A stretch of DNA of 64,000 nt from Bicyclus anynana (GCF_947172395.1 NC_069110.1:4340001-4404000), one strand, 5' to 3'. Numbered from the stretch's first letter, positions 1 to 10,646 are shown. Program-made: numbers and translations. Notes: generated by a model from the letters alone, not told the origin.

Positions 1-234
1 GTGTGCGCTCGCTTGAACAATTAAATTAAGTAGTAATGCCTAAGCAATATTAATGTAGTTCCTGGACACATTATTAAGATCGTTGCGGTGCGTCAAATCT
101 GATTAAGATTTTCTATTAGTTCAAGATATAGTTTCTGAGTAAAATGTTCTCTGTGCACACGAATACATTACCGCCAAGCGACCTATACTAATTGTACCTA
201 GTGCATATCCGTGGAATAGTTACTTTTGCAAATA

Positions 235-519
235 TCTATATATAAAAAAATCAATGCTACTTTTTGTTCATCACGTTGCAATTTTATAACTCAAGAACGG
301 GCTCACCTATGCAAACCAAATGTTTAGGCTTTGTTCGGACTATTTAATAGAGTTTGCATGAAATCGGTCGAGCGGTTCTTTATTTATCACATTTTTTGTA
401 ACAAATGAATTGAGGGGTAGTATAGGGGTAGGGTAGGGTATGGGAAGGAGTAGGGTAGTGTAGGGTAGGGATAGGGAAGAAGTGCACATAAGTCAAAGCG
501 AAGCTTGAGCGGGTAAGCT
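235..519 (+). mobile_element. Hel-2 (TAGGG-rich Helitron-like element)
   Basis: 5' TCTATATATAAAAAAATC, central TAGGG-rich array at 415-475, 3' part AAAGCGAAGCTTGAGCGGG. The CTAG end is mutated. About 285 bp, homologous along its length to the inverted copy at 44816-45128. Confidence 0.8.
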
Positions 520-841
520 TTTATTGGATTAATAGGAAATCTTTTTCAACCTCTTATCAACTCACGCCAAATTTCCTACGTGCCATACATTGTATAAGCT
601 GTGACGTGTTGAGAAAATATTTGTACGAATCTTTGTTAATAAGTGAGAGTGTAAAAAGTTAATTAGAAAATGAGTTTTTAATAAATAACTTAACAAAATA
701 AGACTTTTTACTTATCTTCTTTCATGTCCCTTATTAAAAAATACCTCTACCTGTACTGGGTACGTACTTCTTACGTAGTTAAAAAATGGTTGTCTTGTAT
801 GTCGGTTTTTGTAACTATTATTGTTTCATTAGTGGTTTCTG
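520..841. other. AT-rich spacer
   Basis: No gene, RNA or repeat recognised. Confidence 0.6.
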
Positions 842-1159
842 TTGATTTCAGTCAATGTCGGCAGCGTGCGAGACAATGACTCTGTGTCTGATTGGTGCAT
901 AAGTTCTGCCGGCGTACCACAAGGTGGCGTGTTGTCTCCTCTCCTTTTTTCCCTTTTTATAAGTTCTATTTCTCTTCAACTTACCTCTCTCTATCATGAT
1001 GATGATCTGCAAATATGTGCTCAGTCCAAACTGGCTGATTTACCCAATGCAATAGACGTCATAAATAAAGATTTAGATTATATATTGCAATGGAGTAAAG
1101 TCTTGTGGCCTTTCAATCCGTTTAAAACCCAAGTTATAGTTATAGGCAGTCACAATTGA
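842..1159 (+). pseudogene. LINE reverse transcriptase fragment (Jockey-like)
   Basis: About 105 codons with motif B, GVPQGGVLSPLLFSLF, and motif C as LYHDDDLQI, where the usual pattern is A/M/V-DD; here one residue is inserted or changed. Everything else of the LINE is missing. The residues between B and C are shortened compared with intact elements, so this is a decayed internal fragment. Confidence 0.75.
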
Positions 1160-1194
1160 TTGCACGTATTGACTGGAATAATATTCCTTATGTA

Positions 1195-1290
1195 ATCTTT
1201 GATGTATGCTGGCGGCTCGAGACCGTTGTGCTTGGAGGTCCATGCAAGAGGCCTATGTCCAGCAGTGGATGTCTTTCGACTGATAAGGTA
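1195..1290 (+). mobile_element. RTE-type LINE 3' end
   Basis: Contains the RTE terminal coding stretch (TTGGAGGTCCATGCAAGAGG, then a version of CAGCAGTGGATGTC) that recurs at 13.6, 31.8, 56.6 and 59.5 kb. Confidence 0.6.
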
Positions 1291-2002
1291 GGTAGTTAGT
1301 CTTTGATGGAACGCGTGTGCCATTTAGTGACACGGTTAAAAGTCTCGGAGTTACTTTTGACAATTAAATATATTTCTTCTTCTTCTTCTACTATTGATCA
1401 TATTTAAAAAAATATGGTTAAAAATGCAAATTGGAAAAATTAAACACGTCTTTAATTTTAAGTATTTATTTCTAATTATTTAAAACTAATTTTAAAATAG
1501 ATCATTACAGTCAGGTAAGTGTATTTAATATTATCATTACTATCACAAGTTTTATTATTCATGTTTTCCATTTGTCCCGTGATGGGGCTATTAAGTAGAT
1601 ACATCATACTCTTAAGCATAGGTATTGCTTGCTAAGGAAAGAACTTAAATAAGAAACTAAACCTAAGCTCACCCCGAACGTGGATGGATGAAAATTGGAA
1701 CTCCAAAAATGATTTACAGTTATATATTTTACATCAGTAGGTACATTTGCAATCCCTATAACCTTTATCTGCCTTGAAATTTTGATTTTATGTAATTAAA
1801 TTATTTTCATTTATGAACACGAACAGCCTAGTCTACATCCCCATTGTTTGCACTGGACACCTCTGTGCTTTAACAAAGTGTAAAAACATCCTATATTCTA
1901 CTCTATTTTATATATTGAAGATATTGAGAAATAATTTTGAGTAGGTATCTACAACCACCAGTGAATATTGTATATGATGAATGAGATGTAATAGTAAACG
2001 CA
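1291..2002. other. 3' flank of the CRAL-TRIO gene
   Basis: Should hold the 3' UTR of the minus-strand gene, but no clear AATAAA could be assigned. AT-rich, no repeats recognised. Confidence 0.5.
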
Positions 2003-2211
2003 TCAGTCCACTTCTAGTTTTCTGAAGTTGCCAGTCAGTCCTCGCATGGCGTCGCCCACAGTATCAGCGCCCGCGCAGGTGTTGGAACCGGCGCGCAAAG
2101 CTGAGACAGCGCCTTCTCGAGCTGCCTCGCTATACAACTCTAGGCGGACAGATATCTTGTCGTTCAGGAGTAGAGTGTCGCGTTTTGTTGCCATCTCATC
2201 TTTCCATAGCT
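2003..2211 (-). CDS. CRAL-TRIO gene, exon 6 (last coding exon)
   Basis: Acceptor CTATTTCAG ends at 2212. It encodes residues 270-337, LWKDEMATKRDTLLLN through GNFRKLEVD, then TGA at 2005-2003. The join QLWKDE fits the family pattern. The tail has an alanine- and glycine-rich stretch before the basic end. Confidence 0.92.
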
Positions 2212-5200
2212 CTGAAATAGCATTATTTATATTGTATGAACTAGCTGACGCCGCGCGGTTTTACCCGCGTGGTTTCCATTCTTGAAGGAATACGGGGATA
2301 ATATATAGTCTAAAGCCTTCCACGATAAATGGGCTATCCTAAACTGAAAGTATTTTTCAGATCGGACCAGTAGTTCCTGAGATTAGCGCGTTCAATCAAA
2401 CAACTCTTCAGCTTTATAATATTATAGTACTAGCGGAGTAAACTTTCAACTACCTCTACCCTACCTCTACCCTACACCTACCCTACCCCTACCCTACCCC
2501 TACCCTACCCTTACCCTACCCCAAAAAAAAAGTATCCTATGTCCTTCTCCTGGCTCTAAACTACCTCCCTGCAAATTTTCAGCTAAATCGGTCCAGCCGT
2601 TCTTGAGTTATAAGTGGAGTAACTAACACGACTTTCTTTTATATAATATATAGATAGATATGTTTTCATAATTAAAAAAAAACGTGTGCGTCTCGGGACC
2701 CTCGACAGAGGTAATAACTTAAAGCTGCCATACCTATGCGTGAGAAAAAGGGATGCCAGACAGAGTGGCGCCGTAACGTTACGAAGCGGTTTACCCTCAC
2801 TTAAGAAGTTATCACTTCAATTGAATCAAACCGCTATAACTTGACAACGACTTAGCGATTTTATTCAGCATTTGAAAAGAACGGACGGTTTCAGTGTGCT
2901 CGTGGCGTTCGAGCCGTCCACATCTCTTGTTGTGTAATTCTTTAAGGGTTACTTGGGGTAGGCGGGGAGAGTGACTTGAGTGGAAAAGGGGAGTGTTTGT
3001 TAACAGTCAAAGGCGCCTTTAACTCTACACACAACGTTTACAAGTGCGTGACTTCACTCAAGGTCATTCTCTGCCATTTTAGGGTCTTATTTTGGTTACA
3101 GTTTGATTTGTTAATTAAGTTGTCCTGACTAATGTTGTGAATCATAATCATCCTTTGTTCGATATTAGTTTTCTTATTTTTGTAATCGCTTCCGAGTCTG
3201 CTAAAAGAGTATTTTTACGAAGATCGCGATGTTTCAACGAATTGATGGATGAGGGACGAAGTGGGGGGTATGGAGCGCTGCTCTGCCGTCGGAGCTCGGG
3301 TGCGAAATATATCTGACTAGAAGCGTCCGGCGTCCTCTTGCATTGCGTCGTGTGTCTCAACACATGTGTGCCACACAATGCGCTGATTTGAACTGTTGCG
3401 ACGACGCAACGCAACGCACTAATGAGGCATCGCCCTAACTGTACCCAAATGGGTATAAAATATTATTAAGTAAGAAGATAAAATAACCGTATATTAAAAA
3501 AAATATCATGAAATGTTTACACGATGGATTTTCTAGTCTGAATGATAATGTATGGCCGTCTACTTCGCGGGCAATAATAATAAAAATATACATATTGTTT
3601 ACCTATCTCTTTTTACAAACTTTTCTTATAGTACTGTCTACTTACGTATCATTTCCTTCATGGGCATCACCCCACCATATTCCTGGGGCAGGAGGCTTTT
3701 ATCAATTTCCACGTCTTCTATGGACGTATACAGTTTCACGCGTTTTCTGATTTTTTCCGAAATGAGTCCCATTCCAAAGTCCAGAGCAAACTTTATCGTA
3801 GGGTGGACGTTTACTCCGTAGATTTCTTTGTGTCTAAGTGGAACAGTGCGCTGAAAGGCCAAATTATATTTATTAATTTATTTATTTCTTTTCGTCGTAA
3901 GTCAAGTCCTGAGGATGCTCCGGTTTCCGGGTGAAACCTACGTTAGAGAGTATTTTGTCGGACCTGGGTGACGTTGTCTCATGGGTTCGTCGGCTTTACG
4001 CGGAGGATAGCAAAATAAATAAATTATCACATACTCATGATAAACTTCCGCAAAGTAACGCCTGCTTCTATCCAATAGCATACAAATTCTGTTATAGGTT
4101 GCTTGGTAAATTTGGTCGTAACACTCCCGATGGTCCGCGCGGGCCGGGAGGGGGTATCGACGCCCCGCGCGCACGACTTCACACCCGCGTAATTTTTCCC
4201 CAAAGCAGACCTGACAGACGTTGGTCCTGCCCTAGGTCACCAAGGTCACTTTTATACAACTGCATTTCAATTCAAAAATACTAAAAGATAATAATTAGAA
4301 TAATTCTGCTGTTAAACGGTAGGTCCGCCATGAATACTTAAAAATCATATTAATTTCGACAAGATATTTTTTTGAAAGTATATTAAAATTGAGGTGTCAT
4401 GTACAAAATTAAAATACATTTATTCAAGTGGAGCCGTGATAGCCCAGTGGATATAACCTCTGCCTCCGATTCTGGAGGGTGTGGGTTCGAATCTGGTCCG
4501 GGGCATGCACCTCCAACTTTTAAGTTGATCACGTGTCTCAAACGGTGAAGGAAAACATCGTGAGGAAACCTGCATACCAGAGAATTTTCTTAATTCTCTG
4601 CGTGTGTGAAGTCTGCCAATCCGTATTGGGCCAGCGTGCTGGACTGATGTGATGGATTAAATTTTAAGCCTCATGCTGAAATTGGCACCCGTCATTCGAA
4701 TAATCGTATACAAAATTACGGTCGTTGTGTATTACATATGTGGATAGTTTTTACATAATACATTGGGTACCGAATTTCTCGTTTCCTAATACTTTATTGC
4801 ACAAACAGTTTCGAATATCATAATACAGCCAATAAGTAGTATTATCGTTAGTCTTATATAAGACAGTGAAATAATAATTAGATGTGCCAGTCGAGCCTCA
4901 AGATTGAAGATTTAATAAAAGTTTGAAAAAGGTAGAGTGCCTACCTTGATCAGACTTGATGAGTTTAAAACGTCCAATGCTTATAATTTTGATAATGATT
5001 ACTAAGTCAGATGATACTCGAACTATCGACTTGGAATACGTAACAGTCCATGTAATTTAATACAAGCTCTCTAATTAAAAACTCAGAGTTCATGAGTTAC
5101 CCTTACCTCTCCATTTTTAACTATTCTCACGGCCTCCTTCGGAGTGAAGAGTGTCAAATGTGGGAAGCTGACTCCTGAACCGTCTGCGTAGTGAACTAAT

Positions 5201-5892
5201 CCTCGAACCTGGGTCTCTTCATCCTCCATCAGGTTCTCGTATGTCAAGGCCATAATTCGGCACATGTCTTGATTTGTATACTTGTACGGATCGAATACAC
5301 CTGTGGAGTATAATGTTTGTAAAAAAAATCTATTCTACGGACTTCATCTATGCTTATATGCCTCATGCTTGAAGAAGTTCGTCTAGAGATTATTAAGCAA
5401 GACCAATTAAGAAGTAGGTAAGATTAGAATCTCTTTTTCAGCTCTCAGGCGCGGTTAATGCTTTGATTTCAACATAGAGATCCTGGGTTTCATTTAAAAC
5501 TCGGGTCAAATTGGGTATTTAAAAATTTCTTGGCTAGTTGCCATCCTACTGGCAAAGACGTTGGCCAATCATTTAAGCGCTCCTGGCCGAAATCGATAAA
5601 CTGTATTTCTTTCAAATTTGCCAGCTAACGTCTTACAGGCCAGCGTCACTTAAAATATCTCACAGTCAAGGCTATACTTGTCGCTAAATAAAAATAGCAG
5701 CAACTGCAAAACTTTATTGACGGCCATGGCCTAATACTGCCATTAAATCAAATTCAATGCTGTTTAAATGTTAATTAATTTTATGAATAATATTCATAAC
5801 GTAAGCTATAATAATACTAGATACATAGTGATATTTTATCTAGTCATGCTATCAATGACAAACGTGTGGATAGGCTAGCAATCTCGGGCATA

Positions 5893-5944
<52 letters not shown>

Positions 5945-7510
5945 AAAGACTATACTAAATAAACTAAATTAGATAAATAAATATATACCAGGTCTGTATA
6001 TAACAACGCGTCGACCCTTTTTATCTTTGTAGGGACTCACGAATATGAATCTGAAATGCAAGAAATATACAAACACTATTAATATAAACACATTAACACA
6101 GGCGGCTTTAAATCGTGTTTAGAAGTCCTTAAAAAACGTGTATGATAAGCAGTAGACGATGAAGATGGTAATAACACAGAAACGTTATAAAGATTTTTTT
6201 TTCATACTAAGTGTATCTGCAATAACAATAAAAGTATCATTAATTGCTGCAGTACATTTATCTTTACCAGATAGGAAGACCATGGTACTCAACTCCATTT
6301 TTGATACAAGATAGAAATCTACCATCGTTTGCAAAGGTTGCAACAGTATTAAACGATGACAGAGGCAAATGTGAAAATTTTATATATAACAGGATCTAGT
6401 AGAGAGCCTTGTGATACACCATCAGTACACCTGTAAAATTCGGACCTCACACTTTGTTGTTTAACTTTACAAATATATCTTTCAAGTATGAGTGTTTGGG
6501 GAATACAGAAAGAGGTAAGTTTTAATTTTTTCATAGAAGGACATAATTATGTTATACGTTGTCAAATGCCTCTTGAATATCAAGGAATTGAATATTGTCA
6601 GGTCATACTCTATGAATGAATAAATGGTGGATTATATTCATAGAGTATGATCCGATCATCCGTCTTGGTGAAAGTCAAACTGATGTTCAGACTGATGATA
6701 CTGATACTGCATTCACTAAGACTTTATGATAAAGTTTCTGAATGGTATAAGGGTATCACCGATTTTTGTGTCATTAAGAAGGAGCTCTATGACTTTAAGG
6801 CTATTATTGTTGACTTACCCTAGATCAATGATTTCCATCATAATGGGAAGCGTATAATCAAGCTGGTTAAAGGCGATGCCCCAAGATTGTCGGAGCAGTA
6901 TGTATCTCTCAATCGCCTCTTGAGCCATTGGTACGCTGAACTTTTTAGTTCTTAGGTAACGAAGCAGGTAACTTGAGTCTGTAAAGTCAAAAACAAATCT
7001 CTTGTATATTTTCATTACAGTACTTACTTTAGTTCTCAGCTTCAGTTTCCGACTAAACACCTAGCTTTGATTACATTTATAACTTGTTATGCCTGATATA
7101 GACTGTGAAGAAAATCTTCAAAAACAAATCTCTTGTATATTTTCATTACAGTACTTACTTTAGTTCTCAGCTTCAGTTTCCGACTAAACACCTAGCTTTC
7201 ATTACATTTATAACTTGTTATGCCTGATATAGGCTGTGAAGAAAATCTTAGTTTGAGTTTGAGTGCTTTGTACATTGCGATATAGCAAAAAAATTTAAGG
7301 TTACTATAAAGTGTTTGCTTACCCATTCTTACAGCCAAAAATTTTGGATTCTGCTCCAACCATTTCCTCAAAGCGTCAATGGCTTGACACCTAGAACTTT
7401 CTGTTTCCCTGAGTTCAATTTCTGCTATGGACTGCGTTTCTTCTGACAGTGGACACTTGTATTCGTCAGCTGGTGTTAGGTACCGCTTTGTTAGTCTTCT
7501 AGACATGGTT
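2003..7510 (-). CDS. CRAL-TRIO domain lipid-transfer protein (alpha-tocopherol transfer protein/clavesin-like), complete six-exon gene
   Basis: Coding exons on the minus strand are 7506-7323, 6978-6819, 6050-5989, 5300-5107, 3850-3646 and 2211-2003, joined by GT/AG introns with all phases matching, giving 337 residues. Residues about 44-90 are the helical CRAL-TRIO N-terminal region and about 105-265 the lipid-binding Sec14-like fold. Family hallmarks are DPYK (exon 4), GSGVSFPHLTLFTPKEA, RTVPLRHKEI, and LPQEYGG at residues 254-260 followed by MPMKEMIQLWKDE. Family knowledge: these cytosolic proteins carry hydrophobic ligands such as tocopherol, retinoids or carotenoids; insect genomes hold large families, so the ligand is unknown. 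No signal peptide or frameshift is seen. The start is the first ATG of exon 1, 4 bases after a splice acceptor, so a noncoding 5' exon lies further upstream. No poly(A) signal was found. Confidence 0.93.
2241..2429 (-). mobile_element. Hel-1 (Lep1-like Helitron-like element)
   Basis: CTAGCTGACGCCGCGCGG start of the reverse complement, body with GGAATACGGGGATAATATAT and GATCGGACCAGTAGTTCC, 5' end TATAATATTATAA. Intron 5 of the CRAL-TRIO gene. Confidence 0.85.
2430..2654 (-). mobile_element. Hel-2, tandem with Hel-1
   Basis: CTAG at 2430-2433, CCCTAC-rich array 2450-2520, then TTCTTGAGTTATAA and the TC end at 2654-2653. Touches the Hel-1 copy to its left. Confidence 0.8.
2655..3645. other. Rest of intron 5
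   Basis: Moderately GC-rich patches at 2690-2830 and 3200-3420 give an 88-codon minus-strand ORF with no family resemblance. Nothing convincing. Confidence 0.5.
3646..3850 (-). CDS. CRAL-TRIO gene, exon 5
   Basis: Acceptor CCTTTCAG ends at 3851; donor GTAAGT follows 3646. It encodes residues 201-268, RTVPLRHKEIYGVNV through LPQEYGGVMPMKEMI, including the C-terminal gate region and the LPQEYGG signature. The last base, C, joins AG of exon 6 to make Gln 269. Confidence 0.94.
4105..4235 (+). repeat. GC-rich repeat, also at 42690-42830
   Basis: GTAACACTCCCGATGGTCC to CACGACTTCACACCCGCG parallels GTAACACTTCCGACGGGCC at 42698 onward. A two-copy interspersed repeat of unknown class. Confidence 0.5.
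4431..4668 (+). mobile_element. SINE-A copy (intron 4 of the CRAL-TRIO gene)
   Basis: tRNA-derived head with Pol III A box (TAGCCCAGTGG) and B box (GGTTCGAATC), then the family body (GTGAAGGAAAACATCGTGAG, AATTCTCTGCGTGTGTGAAG). Lies antisense to the gene; the 3' end is lost. Confidence 0.85.
5107..5300 (-). CDS. CRAL-TRIO gene, exon 4
   Basis: Acceptor CCACAG ends at 5301; donor GTAAGG follows 5107. It encodes VFDPYKYTNQDMCRIM through AVRIVKNGE, residues 137-200, including the GSGVSFPHLTLFTPKEA segment that lines the ligand pocket in this family. The exon ends in phase 0. Confidence 0.93.
5450..5592 (+). mobile_element. SINE-C fragment, diverged
   Basis: Head remnant (GATCCTGGGTTTCA) and CTTGGCTAGTTGCCATCCTA plus GGCAAAGACG of the body; intron 3 of the CRAL-TRIO gene. 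Confidence 0.55.
5890..5946. repeat. (GAAA)n microsatellite
   Basis: About 13 GAAA units in intron 3 of the CRAL-TRIO gene. Confidence 0.95.
5989..6050 (-). CDS. CRAL-TRIO gene, exon 3 (62-nt microexon)
   Basis: Too short to stand out as an ORF. Acceptor ATTTCAG ends at 6051 and donor GTATAT follows 5989. It encodes FIFVSPYKDKKGRRVVIYRP, with split Gly codons at both ends (1-nt and 1-nt overhangs fitting exons 2 and 4). The beta-strand plus KGRRV pattern is what the family has at this point. Confidence 0.9.
6349..6720 (-). pseudogene. Decayed LINE reverse transcriptase in intron 2 of the CRAL-TRIO gene
   Basis: Reading the minus strand gives scattered RT motifs in the right order: SEHQFDFHQDG near 6690-6660, FLDIQEAFDNV near 6580-6550 (motif A), and GVSQGSLLDPVIY near 6420-6380 (motif B, Pro replaced by Ser). 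Stops and gaps separate them. An internal 15-bp inverted repeat (6603-6617/6636-6650) interrupts the frame. Confidence 0.7.
6819..6978 (-). CDS. CRAL-TRIO gene, exon 2
   Basis: Acceptor TTTACAG ends at 6979; donor GTAAGTC follows 6819. The exon completes codon 62 (Asp) and encodes SSYLLRYLRTKKFSV through MMEIIDL, the CRAL-TRIO-N helices and the entry to the lipid domain. It ends with two bases of codon 115 (Gly). Confidence 0.92.
6987..7248. repeat. 131-bp tandem duplication in intron 1
   Basis: 6987-7117 and 7118-7248 differ at only a few bases. The first copy begins 8 bases from the exon 2 acceptor, so the second carries a duplicate of the intron's 3' region but not the acceptor. Confidence 0.92.
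7323..7510 (-). CDS. CRAL-TRIO gene, exon 1 (first coding exon)
   Basis: Acceptor TTTCAG at 7516-7511 is followed by AACC and the start ATG at 7506-7504. The exon encodes residues 1-61 plus one base of codon 62 and ends at 7323 before GTAAGC. It contributes the charged N-terminus (MSRRLTKRYL) and the first helix, DALRKWLEQNP. The acceptor directly before the ATG implies an intron in the 5' UTR; the upstream exon was not found. Confidence 0.9.
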
Positions 7511-7544
7511 CTGAAATATATAATATTAAAAAATATAATACTTA

Positions 7545-9222
7545 ATAAAGTCGTCGAAATGCAAAAATGGTTGGACGACATTATAGTATAAGAATAAATA
7601 ATTTTGCAGAGCGATTTAATCTTTTTAATACCTCTCAACACGGATTCAGAAAAAATAGATCTACTTCAACTGCTATGTTTGAGCTAGTTAAGATAATATT
7701 TGAATCAGTAGATAAAGGAAAATTAACAACTGTTCTTTTTCTGGATATGTCTAAGGCTTTCGATTTAGTTCATCATGAGAAATTATTAAATAAACTCGAA
7801 TACTTTGGCCTTCGTGGAAATGTACATAAATGGCTAAGGTCATACCTCAGTGACAGAAAACAAAAAACTGTCATGCAAAAGCAATTAGGTGAAAATGTAA
7901 GAGTTTATGAATCAGAGTGTGTAAACAATGGTTATGGTGTACCGCAGGGTAGTATATTAGGCCCTCTGCTGTTTCTAATATACATAAACGACCTTTCCGT
8001 AAATGTATCTCACCCTTCTATTCTTTTTGCTGATGATACCACAATAATTATACCTTGTGATGATAAACGGACTCATGAAGCTGAAGTAAACAATTCATTA
8101 AAAGAAACTGTGAACTGGTTAGAAAATAATAATCTAAGTGTAAATATAAAAAAAACCAAATGTATACAATTTAAAACAAAAAAAGGACAAACTCAGACAT
8201 TAGACATAAAATTTAATAATGAAACTATTGACATTGTTGAACATACACATTTTTTAGGAATTAAATTTGACGAGCATTGCGATTTTAATTATCACATAGA
8301 GGACATTTGTCGTAAAATTAATAAATTTATATATCCTTTACGCCGTCTCAGACGGACAGTCTCATTTGATGCAGCACTGACAGCATATCATGGGTATGTT
8401 ATGTCCTTACTGCGGTATGGAATTGTAATATGGGGACACTCCGTAAATATGATGAAATTATTTGTTACACAAAAAAAGTGCATAAGGGCCGTTTTTCTTA
8501 TGGAGCCAAGAGACTCATGTAGACCCATTTTTCAAGCCCACAATCTACTTACACTGACATGTCTATACATCTATGAGACTTCAGTTTTCGTACACCGACA
8601 CTCGGAATATTTTAAATTAAATGAAAACCCACGTAAACGAAATAAATTTCGGTTATGTCAAATGCAATACAAATTAAAGCAGACATTAAAGTCACCACAC
8701 GCTATGTGCATCAAAATATACAATAAATTAGACGCAGATTTAAAGAGCCAAACTACTCGAAATTTTAAAACAAATCTCTTTCGTTGGCTGTGTAATAAAT
8801 CGTTCTACTCATTAGACGAATTTTTCGCTAGATAAATTTTAATTTGATTTATTTTGTGTAATCTAATATTAATGCATGATTCTCTTATAATTTTCTATTA
8901 TATCTGACTATTAAAATAACATGTCTTCCTGCGGTAGATCGTAATTTCATTTGGACATATTTTCGTATAATTTAATTTTCATTATGTAGGTATATTTAAA
9001 TGTCAATCTTAATTGTATTTATTTTATTAGTAACAATTATAACATTGTAAGTAAATAATATTACTTAAACAGTGCTTTATAAAATTGTAAAATTTGCACA
9101 CCATGTTAATGGTAATACACTGTGACTAATTATACTTGTAAAACACCATTTGTATACGTGTATTAGGCAAATAAAATTTCATTTCATTTCATTTCATTTC
9201 ATTTCATTTCATTTCATTTCAT
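7545..9222 (+). mobile_element. 5'-truncated CR1/Jockey-superfamily LINE
   Basis: Begins inside the reverse transcriptase and runs through a 3' UTR to an AATAAA signal and a tail of about nine ATTTC repeats (9176-9222). The endonuclease and ORF1 are missing, as usual for target-primed insertions that stop early. It sits antisense in the 5'-UTR intron of the CRAL-TRIO gene, only about 35-50 bases upstream of the exon 1 acceptor. The left boundary is uncertain and no target-site duplication could be assigned. Confidence 0.85.
7567..8835 (+). CDS. LINE reverse transcriptase, truncated ORF2
   Basis: An open frame of 422 codons, intact from the finger region to the stop. Motifs in order: SQHGFRKNRST (finger), VLFLDMSKAFD (motif A, catalytic Asp), GVPQGSILGPLLF (motif B), LFADDTTII (motif C, the Asp pair), LSVNIKKTKC (D) and FLGIKFDE (E), then a thumb region ending NLFRWLCNKSFYSLDEFF. 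The N-terminal endonuclease is absent. The uninterrupted frame suggests a fairly recent insertion. The first Met is only the first in the remaining frame, not a real start. Confidence 0.9.
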   Translation: MVGRHYSIRINNFAERFNLFNTSQHGFRKNRSTSTAMFELVKIIFESVDKGKLTTVLFLDMSKAFDLVHHEKLLNKLEYFGLRGNVHKWLRSYLSDRKQKTVMQKQLGENVRVYESECVNNGYGVPQGSILGPLLFLIYINDLSVNVSHPSILFADDTTIIIPCDDKRTHEAEVNNSLKETVNWLENNNLSVNIKKTKCIQFKTKKGQTQTLDIKFNNETIDIVEHTHFLGIKFDEHCDFNYHIEDICRKINKFIYPLRRLRRTVSFDAALTAYHGYVMSLLRYGIVIWGHSVNMMKLFVTQKKCIRAVFLMEPRDSCRPIFQAHNLLTLTCLYIYETSVFVHRHSEYFKLNENPRKRNKFRLCQMQYKLKQTLKSPHAMCIKIYNKLDADLKSQTTRNFKTNLFRWLCNKSFYSLDEFFAR

Positions 9223-10437
9223 TAAGATCCGTATTAAAAACGACCTTCACCTGTTTGTTTATTGGATGAAAAGTGTTTTATATCAAGCTCAATACCTACG
9301 TTAAAAATACAATGCGAGTAGGATTTAGCGGCAGCGAGTTGCAGGTAGCCGCTGGAAACCATAATTAAGTATCATTTTTGAGACAACCTACTCACAACAT
9401 ATTTTTTTAAGATCCTAATTTTGAATGAGTGATAGTTTATTCATGAAAATGTGGGTTTAAAATGATATAGGTACATATAAAATTGAGCCTATATACATTT
9501 TACAATAACTGGTGTATGAATTACCTTATATAATGAAATACATTTGAACGAAGAAAAAAAAACAAACTAAATTAATAAAATGTCACAATTACAAATTAAT
9601 AAAATAGAAAATAATAAAATAGAAAAAGGAGAGGAAAAAAGTACTTGCAAACGTGAAAAAAATCTCGGGTACAAGTGCTATTAGTTTGAGTAATAACACC
9701 TAAAATAATTAAATTACAGAGAAACAGAAAGCAAAATATACGGAACTTATAAATCGTAGAATTAACTTTATTTTAATCTGAAAGAGATTCTAAATAAAGA
9801 TATGTGATAACTAAAATAAAAAAAAGCCTTCTACCTCTAAGAAATTGCAGCCTTCTTTAAAGAGACAAGTAAGAAGTCTTTCACAATATTTACACTACAG
9901 TCTCTAACTATCTTAGATTGCAATAGAGGCTTAATCAGTTTGTTTAAATTAGACGTCTTTAGTTTTAGTCTAGATGTTCCGCTCATTAATTCATTATTTT
10001 CTTAATGAAACTGCTTGTTCGTCGTGCTTACTACATAATTACCTATATATTGTGTAATGCAATTTCCCCTATATCTTATTCGTTTACATACTTTTCACTT
10101 AATGTAATGTAGTTAGTATTTGACTTTTTAATTATATCATCATGAATGTTACGTGCAATAGAAGTGTAGTGAACAAATGAAATATGTGACAAATATTTAT
10201 TTAGTTTAACCACTAGAATTAGATAGAAAGAGATAGATAGCGGGCTGAGGCTGTAACTGGCTAGCTCTACGTTCTCTTTCAAGCGTACTATTTATATTTT
10301 CTTTAAAAAAAATCAAATGTCTTTCTTCATCGGTTTGATTTTGAAACTAAATCCTGGACCAAACAAGATCACCACTAAACCAGTGTATGTTCTACAATAA
10401 AATAAATTGCAATGCAATGCAAATACAATTAAATCAA
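9223..10437. other. AT-rich spacer
   Basis: No recognisable gene or repeat; presumably 5' intron or upstream DNA of the CRAL-TRIO gene. Confidence 0.55.
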
Positions 10438-10646
10438 TCTATACTTACTAATATTATAAAGCTGAAGAGTTTGTTTATTTGTTTGTTTGAACGCGCCAAT
10501 CTCGGAACGGAAATACTGGTCTGATTAAAAAAATATTTCAGTTTAAGATGGCCGGAATATATCGAGGAAGGCGATATGTTATATATTATCCCCGAATTCC
10601 TACGGGAACGGGAACCACGCTGGAGAAACCGCGCGGCGTCAGCTAG
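10438..10646 (+). mobile_element. Hel-1, complete
   Basis: TC at 10438, 3' CTAG at 10643-10646 with GCGCGGCGTC just before it, flanked by A and T. 209 bp. Confidence 0.88.

Noticed and set aside
3148..3414. 88-codon minus-strand ORF in intron 5 as an alternative exon
   Set aside because: Not needed by the CRAL-TRIO reading frame, which joins exons 5 and 6 exactly; composition is not protein-like.
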